Source: an uncultured Collinsella sp.
GTDB lineage: Bacteria; Actinomycetota; Coriobacteriia; Coriobacteriales; Coriobacteriaceae
NCBI GenBank assembly: GCA_958427895.1
Contig: CAUADW010000077.1
Coordinates: 1-7,483 of the forward strand
Reading direction: 5' to 3'
Length of the DNA: 7,483 bases
Shown: positions 1 to 5,524 of the stretch, piece by piece
Layout: each line of letters begins with the position of its first letter
Position numbering within the stretch: position 1 is the stretch's first letter
The notes under the pieces: model-generated
Seen by the model: only the letters and a program-made list of their open reading frames with translations
What the model was told of the DNA's origin: nothing
Databases searched by the model: none
Made by a program: the position numbers and the translations under genes

Positions 1-192
1 TGGAAGCCGAATGGATGCTCGTACCATCATTCGGTTTCCAAGGCGGCCACGGGCCTACGAAATGATCCCTTTTCCTCCGTCCCCAAGGGATTACGCGATC
101 CGAAGGGGACGGAGGAATACGGATCACAAACAGCGGCGGCGCATCTGGCCGAACGAGTCCCCATACCCTCGTTCGGTCAGACGCGCCGCCGC
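1..192. repeat. Three consecutive imperfect inverted repeats (hairpins) upstream of hisS
   Basis: Three large dyads follow one another. The first pairs 1-17 with 25-40 (one G·T pair, one bulged base, 7-nt loop) and may extend past the window edge. The second pairs 64-84 with 105-125 (two mismatches, 20-nt interior that contains a further 4-bp stem). The third pairs 133-157 with 168-192 (one mismatch, one G·T pair, 10-nt loop). None is followed by a run of T on either strand, so they are not textbook intrinsic terminators. A 67-codon open frame over 11-214 exists, but it is rich in Arg and Pro, crosses all three dyads and has no ribosome binding site, so I do not call it a gene. The function is unknown: degenerate terminators of an upstream gene, an extragenic palindromic repeat family, or a structured leader are all possible. 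Confidence 0.7.
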
Positions 193-209
193 GTTGCTGC
201 TTTGTGCCG

Positions 210-215
210 TATAAT
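210..215 (+). promoter_or_regulatory. Probable hisS promoter, -10 box
   Basis: A perfect TATAAT lies 42 bases before the hisS ATG, which would give a leader of roughly 35 nt. At a 17-bp spacing the -35 position (187-192) reads CGCCGC, which does not resemble TTGACA. That hexamer is also the outer end of the third upstream hairpin. The promoter call rests on the -10 box and its position only. Confidence 0.5.
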
Positions 216-257
216 GTCCACTATCTATGACGCGATACAAAAGAAAGGTGTTTGCCC

Positions 258-1571
258 ATGCAGGCACAGAAGGCGGAGGGAACCCGCGACCTTATCGGCG
301 CCGAGATGCGCGCCTGGCAAAAGATGCAGCAGATTGCGGCCGGCGTGTTCGAGCCGTTTGGTTTTAAACCCATCGAGACGCCCGCGATCGAGCAGGTGGA
401 CGTGTTTGTCCACGGTATCGGCCAGTCGACCGACGTCGTGCGCAAGGAGATGTTCCGCGTGTTCAGCGGTGCCAACCTGGAGCGCGTCTTTACCGAAGGC
501 ACCGACACCAAACTCAAGCCCAAGCAGCGCCTGGCACTTCGCCCCGAGGGCACGGCCGGCGTGGTGCGCGCCGTCGTCGAGAACAATCTGGTGCCCCAGG
601 GCTCCACGCCGTTTAAGGCGTACTACGCCGAGGCCATGTTCCGCGGCGAGCGTCCCCAGAAGGGCCGCCTGCGCCAGTTCCACCAGGTGGGCATCGAGTG
701 GCTCGGCGCTCCCGATCCGGCGGCAGACGCCGAGTGCATCATCATGCTCATGGAGTTCTACAAGCGTCTGGGCTTCGACCTTTCCAAGCTCCGTCTGCTC
801 ATCAACTCGATGGGTGACGCCCAGTGCCGTCCGGCTTACCGCGAGCAGGTCAAGCAGTTCATCCTCGATCACGCAGACGAGATGTGCGACGAGTGCCGCG
901 AGCGCGCCGAGCTTAACCCGCTGCGTGCCTTCGACTGCAAGAACGACCATTGCCGCGAGATCATGGCCGACGCTCCGCTGATGGGTAACAACCTGTGCGA
1001 CGAGTGCCGCGAGCACTACGAGCAGGTCAAGCGCTATCTGGATGCTGCCGGTATCGAGTATGTAGAGGATCCCACCCTGGTGCGTGGTCTGGACTACTAC
1101 ACCCGCACCGTCTTTGAGGTCGAGGCCCCTGGCGCCGGCGTCGGCTCCATCGGCGGCGGCGGCCGCTACGATGGCCTGGTCGAGCTCGAGGGTGGCAAGC
1201 CCACGGCGGGCGTCGGCTTTGCCGTCGGTTTTGAGCGCGCCCTGCTGGCCCTGCAGGCCTTTGGCAGCGATCTGGGTGCCGATGAGGCCCCGTGCGTCTA
1301 TGTCGCCAATGCCGGCAAGGAACTGCGCCAGAACGTCTTTGCCATTACGCAGGAGCTTCGCGCCGCAGGCATCGTGACCGAGGCCGACTATCAGGGCCGT
1401 TCGCTCAAGGCCCAGTTTAAGCAGGCCGATAAGGTAGGCGCCAAGCTCATCCTGGTTCTGGGTGGCGACGAGCTTGCCGCCGGCAAGGTCAAGGTGCGCG
1501 ACATGCAGAGCCATGACGAGGTTCTCGTCGATCTGGCCAACGTCGTCGAGGCGGTTCGCGAGCGTCTGTAG
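258..1571 (+). CDS. hisS: Histidyl-tRNA synthetase (HisRS, class II)
   Basis: This cytoplasmic homodimeric enzyme charges tRNA-His with histidine using ATP. The 437-residue product has the usual bacterial length and domain order. Near the N-terminus is the class II motif 1 region (GFKPIETPAIE). Motif 2 starts at RPEGT (95-99) and includes FRGERPQKGRLRQFHQ. The HisRS-specific signature LVRGLDYYTRT contains Arg276. Motif 3 runs from GGGGRYDGL (Arg303) to GFER (324-327). From about residue 340 the HisRS anticodon-binding domain follows. The insertion between motif 2 and the HisRS signature carries six cysteines (210, 213, 227, 232, 247, 250). I chose the ATG at 258 because AAAGGTG (244-250) sits 7 nt before it; an in-frame TTG at 252 would be only 1 nt from that site. 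The gene has its own -10 box upstream and a terminator hairpin downstream, so it is probably monocistronic. The identification is secure. Confidence 0.97.
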   Translation: MQAQKAEGTRDLIGAEMRAWQKMQQIAAGVFEPFGFKPIETPAIEQVDVFVHGIGQSTDVVRKEMFRVFSGANLERVFTEGTDTKLKPKQRLALRPEGTAGVVRAVVENNLVPQGSTPFKAYYAEAMFRGERPQKGRLRQFHQVGIEWLGAPDPAADAECIIMLMEFYKRLGFDLSKLRLLINSMGDAQCRPAYREQVKQFILDHADEMCDECRERAELNPLRAFDCKNDHCREIMADAPLMGNNLCDECREHYEQVKRYLDAAGIEYVEDPTLVRGLDYYTRTVFEVEAPGAGVGSIGGGGRYDGLVELEGGKPTAGVGFAVGFERALLALQAFGSDLGADEAPCVYVANAGKELRQNVFAITQELRAAGIVTEADYQGRSLKAQFKQADKVGAKLILVLGGDELAAGKVKVRDMQSHDEVLVDLANVVEAVRERL

Positions 1572-1629
1572 CGCATGATTTTTGAGCTGCGGACCCGCTA
1601 ACATGTCCCGCTCGCGACGAGCGATTGTT

Positions 1630-1665
1630 ACGGGGGTGTTTCGCATTTATGCGGAATGCCCCCGT
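1630..1665 (+). terminator. Intrinsic terminator of hisS
   Basis: ACGGGGG (1630-1636) pairs with CCCCCGT (1659-1665). The stem continues inward through U·G, G·U, U-A, U-A, U·G and CGC/GCG to a six-base loop (1645-1650), giving about 15 pairs. The following bases, TTTGTGTATG, form only a weak U-rich tract. The stem lies 58 bases after the hisS stop and before the ppc promoter region. The tail and the position support termination on the + strand. Confidence 0.7.
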
Positions 1666-1722
1666 TTGTGTATGTCGTCCACCGAGAAATACGACCATTT
1701 AGAGCAAAAACCCTTGCAATGC

Positions 1723-1771
1723 AGAAAATACTTTTGTGTGGTAAAGCGCAATCAGTGTCGAAAGTATTTCT
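1723..1771. promoter_or_regulatory. Dyad upstream of the ppc -10 box, possible operator
   Basis: AGAAAATACTTT (1723-1734) is repeated in inverted orientation as AAAGTATTTCT (1761-1771), with one extra A in the left arm. The right arm covers the place where the -35 element of the ppc promoter would lie. A third partial copy, GAGAAATAC, is at 1684-1692. A regulator site is a reasonable reading, but I do not recognise the protein that would bind it. Confidence 0.35.
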
Positions 1772-1779
1772 CAAGCGCC

Positions 1780-1785
1780 TATAAT
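1780..1785 (+). promoter_or_regulatory. Probable ppc promoter, -10 box
   Basis: A perfect TATAAT lies 50 bases before the preferred GTG start of ppc and downstream of the hisS terminator. The -35 region at 17-bp spacing (GTCGAA, 1757-1762) is poor. A weak -35 together with a dyad over that position is compatible with regulated or activator-dependent transcription, but that is inference. Confidence 0.5.
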
Positions 1786-1809
1786 GAATACCGCATGTTA
1801 CGTGCATAG

Positions 1810-1832
1810 AAGGAGGAATGGGAGGAAACGTG
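1810..1832 (+). promoter_or_regulatory. Tandem ribosome binding sites deciding the ppc start
   Basis: AAGGAGG (1810-1816) stands only 1 nt before the in-frame ATG at 1818, too close for normal initiation there. A second GGAGG (1821-1825) stands 4 nt before an in-frame GTG at 1830. The GTG is therefore preferred; the ATG would add four residues (MGGN). Confidence 0.6.
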
Positions 1833-4643
1833 GCTGAGAACCTAAGCAACCAGTCTGTACCCGAAGCCGCGGCGCGCGTCGCTGCCGCGGTCAACCGCCT
1901 CGTTAACCGAATCGGCTCGAATGCCGAGTTCAGGGAGCGTCTCGCCGAGATCGAGATCCCCGAGGAGCTGCGCGATAATCTGGCGCTGTTCCTGCGCCTG
2001 GAACGTCGTGTGCTTAGCGAGTATGATCCCGAGATCGCGGACCTGTTCGACAAGATTTTGACAGCCGAGATTGTGGCCAATGCTGGCAACCCCGGCAGCC
2101 GCGCTGCCGACGAGTCCGTTGACGAACAGGGCGTGCCCACTGCCGACGAGCCCACCGCCGTGGCGTTTCGCGAAGTCGTCGATCTGATTGACAGCCTGCC
2201 GCTTGATAAGCAGCAGGTCATCGTTCGCGCCTTTACGAGCTTCTTCCACTTGGCAAACCTGTCGGAGGAGAACTACCGTGTGGCGCAGCTGCGCGAGCGC
2301 GAGGCCGGCGCATCGACCGATACCGAGGTCGATCCCGCCAACGAACTCACCGTCGCCTATCACCAGTTGGTAAACGAGATGGGCGTCGAGGGTGCCAATG
2401 AGCTGCTCGGCAAGCTCGAGTTCCACCCTGTCTTTACCGCACATCCCACCGAGGCCCGTCGTAAGGCCGTCGAGGGCAAGATTCGCCGTATCTCCAACCT
2501 GCTGGAGGAGCGTCCGCGTTTGGGCGGCTCCGACCTGGTGGAGAACGAGCGCCATATGCTGCAGGAGATCGACGCCCTGGTGCGTACGAGCCCCATCGCG
2601 CTCAAGAAGCCCACGCCGGTCGAGGAAGCCGATACCATCATCGACATCTTTGATAACACGCTGTTCGACGTTATCCCCGTCATCTATCGTCGTTTTGACG
2701 ACTGGGTGCTGGGCGACAAGGCCGGTACCGTGCCGCCGCTGTGCCCGGCGTTCTTCCATCCCGGCAGCTGGATCGGTTCCGACCGCGACGGTAACCCCAA
2801 CGTCACCGCCAAGGTGAGCCGTGAGGTCGCCGCCAAGTACTTTACCCACATGGTGCTCAAGCTCGAGGACAAGTGCCGCCGCATCGGCCGCAACCTCACG
2901 CTCGAGGCCACCTACAGCAAGCCGTCTGCCGAGCTCATCAACCTGTGGAACCATCAGGTCGAGATGAGCACCCAGTACACCGCACGTGCCGAGTTGATCT
3001 CCGAGCACGAGCCACATCGCGCCGTCATGCTCGTCATGGCCGACCGTCTGAACGCCACCGTCCGTCGCATCACCGACACCATGTACCACAGCGCCGACGA
3101 GTTCCTGGATGACCTGCGCGTCGTCCAGCGTTCGCTTGCTGCCTGCGGTGCCGTCCGTGCCGCCTACGGCCCGGTCCAGACCATCATCTGGCAGGTCGAG
3201 TCCTTCGGCTTCCATATGGTCGAGATGGAGTTCCGTCAGCATTCCGTGGTGCACGCCCGCGCCCTCAAGGATATCCACGAGAACGGTATCCATGGCGACC
3301 TGCAGCCCATGACGCGCGAGGTCATCGATACCTTCCGCGCTATCGGCTCCATCCAAAAGCGCTACGGCAAGAAGATGGCGCACCGCTACATCATCTCGTT
3401 CACCAAGAGCGCCCAGCATGTGGCCGACGTCTTTGAGCTTGCCCACCTGTCCTTTGCACACGAGGAGGACGTTCCCGAGCTCGACGTGATCCCGCTGTTC
3501 GAGCAGCTCGAGGACCTCGAGGGCTGTGTCGACGTGCTCGACCAGATGCTTACGCTGCCCGTGGTGCAGAAGCGCCTTGCCCAGACCAACCGCCGCATGG
3601 AGGTCATGCTGGGCTATTCCGACTCCTCCAAGGATGCCGGTCCTACCACGGCTATGCTCGCGCTGCACTCCGCGCAGGAGCGCATTGCCAAGTGGGCAGA
3701 GAAGAACGATATCGACCTGGTGCTCATGCACGGTCGCGGCGGTGCCGTGGGCCGTGGCGGCGGTCCGGCCAACAAGGCCGTGCTAGCGCAGCCCAAGGGT
3801 TCGGTCAACTGCTTCTTTAAGCTCACCGAGCAAGGCGAGGTCATCTTTGCCCGTTACGGCAACCGCACGCTGGCTCAGCGTCATGTTGAGTCCGTTGCCG
3901 CCGCAACGCTTTTGCAGTCGGCTCCGAGTGTCGAGAAGACCAACACCGAGACCACGCAGAAGTTCTGGGATATGGCCGAGAAGCTCAACACCGCAAGCCA
4001 CGAGCGCTATCTGGACCTGCTAAACACCGAGGACTTTACACCGTGGTTCTCGACCGTGACGCCGCTGACCGAGGTCGGTCTGCTGCCGATCGGCTCGCGT
4101 CCGGCCAAGCGCGGTCTGGGTGCGAAGTCACTCGACGACCTGCGTACCATTCCGTGGATCTTCAGCTGGAGCCAGGCGCGCATTAACCTGGCCGCTTGGT
4201 ACGGCCTGGGCACCGCCTGCGAGCAGCTTGGCGATCTTGACCAGCTCAAGGCTGCCTACCAGGAGTGGCCGTTCTTCCGCACCTTTATCGACAACATCGA
4301 GATGTCGATTGCTAAGACCGATCAGCGCATTGCCAAGATGTATCTGCATCTGGGCGATCGCCAGGATTTGTCCGAGAAGGTCTTTACCGAGATGCAGCTC
4401 ACTCGTAAGTGGGTCCTTGCCATCGTCGGTGACGAGTGGCCGTTGCAGCGCCGTCGCGTGCTCGGCTGTGCTGTTCGCGTGCGTAACCCCTACGTCGACG
4501 CCCTGTCCATCGCCCAGGTCCGCGCCCTTCGCGAGGTGCGTATGAACCAGGACGAGATGGCCGAGGAGAAGAAGGCCGAATACATGAGCCTGATTCTTTC
4601 GACTGTGACCGGCGTCTCGGCAGGATTGCAGAACACGGGGTAA
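1830..4643 (+). CDS. ppc: Phosphoenolpyruvate carboxylase
   Basis: The enzyme converts PEP and bicarbonate to oxaloacetate and phosphate in the cytoplasm, refilling C4 acids for the reductive TCA branch and aspartate. The product of 937 residues (941 from the ATG at 1818) is a little longer than the E. coli enzyme. The expected motifs are present, numbered from the GTG. VFTAHPTEARR holds the catalytic His205, and GSDRDGNPNVT follows about 110 residues later. Arg469 lies in FRQHS. The metal ligands known from E. coli correspond to Glu558 in PLFEQLEDL and Asp598 in GYSDSSKDAG. The glycine loop HGRGGAVGRGGGP (from 634) and RTIPWIFSWSQARINLAAW follow, and the protein ends in the family's invariant QNTG. 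No key residue is missing. An acidic stretch near residues 93-112 (DESVDEQG..TADEP) looks like a lineage-specific insertion. Family members are often inhibited by aspartate and activated by acetyl-CoA; the sequence does not settle this here. The gene seems to be transcribed alone. Confidence 0.97.
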   Translation: MAENLSNQSVPEAAARVAAAVNRLVNRIGSNAEFRERLAEIEIPEELRDNLALFLRLERRVLSEYDPEIADLFDKILTAEIVANAGNPGSRAADESVDEQGVPTADEPTAVAFREVVDLIDSLPLDKQQVIVRAFTSFFHLANLSEENYRVAQLREREAGASTDTEVDPANELTVAYHQLVNEMGVEGANELLGKLEFHPVFTAHPTEARRKAVEGKIRRISNLLEERPRLGGSDLVENERHMLQEIDALVRTSPIALKKPTPVEEADTIIDIFDNTLFDVIPVIYRRFDDWVLGDKAGTVPPLCPAFFHPGSWIGSDRDGNPNVTAKVSREVAAKYFTHMVLKLEDKCRRIGRNLTLEATYSKPSAELINLWNHQVEMSTQYTARAELISEHEPHRAVMLVMADRLNATVRRITDTMYHSADEFLDDLRVVQRSLAACGAVRAAYGPVQTIIWQVESFGFHMVEMEFRQHSVVHARALKDIHENGIHGDLQPMTREVIDTFRAIGSIQKRYGKKMAHRYIISFTKSAQHVADVFELAHLSFAHEEDVPELDVIPLFEQLEDLEGCVDVLDQMLTLPVVQKRLAQTNRRMEVMLGYSDSSKDAGPTTAMLALHSAQERIAKWAEKNDIDLVLMHGRGGAVGRGGGPANKAVLAQPKGSVNCFFKLTEQGEVIFARYGNRTLAQRHVESVAAATLLQSAPSVEKTNTETTQKFWDMAEKLNTASHERYLDLLNTEDFTPWFSTVTPLTEVGLLPIGSRPAKRGLGAKSLDDLRTIPWIFSWSQARINLAAWYGLGTACEQLGDLDQLKAAYQEWPFFRTFIDNIEMSIAKTDQRIAKMYLHLGDRQDLSEKVFTEMQLTRKWVLAIVGDEWPLQRRRVLGCAVRVRNPYVDALSIAQVRALREVRMNQDEMAEEKKAEYMSLILSTVTGVSAGLQNTG

Positions 4644-4666
4644 TCGATAGCCCTGTGGCTCTCACC

Positions 4667-4793
4667 GGGACCCGATGGGTTTCCCTCTGAATGCGTCCTC
4701 GCACTTGAAGCCCCCTTATCCTGCTCCTTCGGAGCTGCGGATAAGGGGGCTTCGTGCTGCGGAGTGCATTCAGAGGGAAACCCATCGGATCCC
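4667..4793. repeat. 127-nt long imperfect palindrome downstream of ppc
   Basis: The outer arms 4667-4694 and 4766-4793 are 28 nt each with a single mismatch (4671/4789). Inside, 4707-4721 and 4739-4753 form a perfect 15-bp stem (GAAGCCCCCTTATCC), and its loop holds a further 5-bp hairpin, GCTCC/GGAGC with loop TTC. Only the segments 4695-4706 and 4754-4765 pair partially. The inner stem resembles a G+C-rich terminator, but no T run follows on either strand. It starts 24 bases after the ppc stop, so it may still end or protect the ppc transcript. A nested terminator inside a mobile palindromic repeat would explain its shape equally well. Confidence 0.75.
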
Positions 4794-4974
4794 TTCGTCC
4801 TCGGTCTTCTGGGGTTAAAGCTAAAGGGAATAAGGCGCGCTTCGCGCATAGCGTGGAGTGCGGCGAGGGCTTCTTGCGTCCTGCGGAGTGTGCCTAAAAG
4901 TAAACTAATGGCGGGCCCTGCGATGTCCGGTCTTCGGCGGATCAGCCGCTGGGTGAGGGTGGTGCTTGGGGCGA

Positions 4975-5062
4975 CGTGCAAAAAAACGGAGTTTTCAGCA
5001 GACAAAGATTGGTGCATAAGGCTATGGGTGATGTTCGCGGACCCTGTTGATGCTTTTGCACG
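4975..5062. repeat. Inverted repeat CGTGCAAAA ... TTTTGCACG
   Basis: CGTGCAAAA (4975-4983, continuing into a run of seven A) is matched by TTTTGCACG at 5054-5062, giving 9-bp arms 70 bases apart. CAAAAATGCACG at 5199-5210 carries a related sequence. No function can be assigned; the arms could delimit a small element or be coincidence in A/T-rich intergenic DNA. Confidence 0.35.
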
Positions 5063-5216
5063 ACGATTGGGCTTTGGTGATATTCATATATGGCTGGTTT
5101 CTCGCCGCATGCTATTCAGATGGGTCGAGTCATGAGGACTATCTACTTTTTGAAAGACTTTTGACACCAAAATCTTATCCCGCGATGCTGAATACTCGCA
5201 AAAATGCACGCTCCGG

Positions 5217-5229
5217 AGGGTACTACCCT
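5217..5229. promoter_or_regulatory. 13-bp perfect dyad AGGGTACTACCCT
   Basis: AGGGTA and TACCCT flank a single central C, and the partly overlapping CTCCGGAG (5211-5218) is itself palindromic. The site is about 300 bases upstream of larA. It has operator-like symmetry, but I recognise no known binding motif. Confidence 0.25.
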
Positions 5230-5250
5230 GTTACGGCTAGAAATCCATGC

Positions 5251-5291
5251 GCCATTTTATGCAATTAATTAACGCATTTATGCAAAATGGC
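5251..5291. promoter_or_regulatory. A/T-rich dyad with two TTTATGCAA direct repeats, possible operator
   Basis: GCCATTTT (5251-5258) and AAAATGGC (5284-5291) form perfect 8-bp outer arms around the palindromic centre TTAATTAA (5265-5272). Within it, TTTATGCAA occurs twice in the same orientation (5256-5264 and 5277-5285). The copies start exactly 21 bp apart, about two helical turns. That arrangement is typical of paired protein-binding sites. The site is about 235 bases upstream of larA, with no other gene between. Confidence 0.35.
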
Positions 5292-5524
5292 TTACGTGCG
5301 TACGTCTCGGGCTAGATGTTTGCCTCGGCGCTGCGTAAATCATCCTGTCTATAGTGTCTTTGACAGGCGGCCGCGGTCCCGTTTGGGGTCGTGGCAGTTT
5401 TGCTGTGGGTCAAATATGAACGTTGTGTTAATGAGTCGGTGGACGGTGGTGTTTTTCGGTGAGCGGCGTATCCTTCCAACGGTTTATCTAGTGTGTCAGT
5501 TGAAAAGGAAGAGGGCGCTCGTCA

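Larger units (their letters stand above)
4644..5524. other. 881-base intergenic region without a supportable gene
   Basis: No reading frame here has a convincing start, ribosome binding site and coding composition. A 123-codon frame on + (4764-5135) and a 175-codon frame on - (4490-5017) are both rich in Arg, Ser and Pro. Both cross the large palindrome, and the minus frame also runs into ppc. The stretch holds the 127-nt palindrome (4667-4793), a 10-bp direct repeat CTGCGGAGTG (4757-4766 and 4881-4890), and a small GCGCG/CGCGC hairpin (4835-4847). It also holds the CGTGCAAAA/TTTTGCACG pair (4975-5062), AGGGTACTACCCT (5217-5229), the TTTATGCAA repeat dyad (5251-5291) and CCTGTC/GACAGG (5344-5367). 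TTGAAA (5150-5155) with TCTTAT (5173-5178) at 17-bp spacing is a weak + strand promoter candidate. From about 5370 to 5500 I see nothing distinctive. Confidence 0.6.

Noticed and set aside
11..214. 67-codon open frame before hisS
   Set aside because: It is rich in Arg and Pro, has no ribosome binding site and runs through three inverted repeats and the hisS -10 box.
1..257. T-box or other amino-acid-sensing leader for hisS
   Set aside because: The conserved T-box antiterminator sequence (AGGGTGGNACCGCG) is not present, and the probable start at about 222 leaves only a short leader.
225..1646. 473-codon minus-strand frame opposite hisS
   Set aside because: It is the mirror of a strongly G/C-third-position gene. 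The + strand protein carries every HisRS motif, and the minus frame shows no family signature.
1842..3731. 629-codon minus-strand frame opposite ppc
   Set aside because: Its composition is that of an antisense shadow (many Val, Gly, His and Leu), and ppc on the + strand is unmistakable.
4667..4793. Integron attC site
   Set aside because: The arms lack the GTTRRRY/RYYYAAC core sites, and there is no integrase or cassette structure around it.
4764..5135. 123-codon + strand frame in the ppc-larA gap
   Set aside because: It starts inside the right arm of the long palindrome, has no ribosome binding site and is rich in Arg, Ser and Trp. It is more likely repeat DNA read by chance.
5211..5240. 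Faint similarity of GGAGGGTACTACCCTG to a T-box antiterminator
   Set aside because: The match is broken after AGGGT, there is no specifier stem or terminator hairpin nearby, and the downstream gene is larA, not an amino-acid gene.
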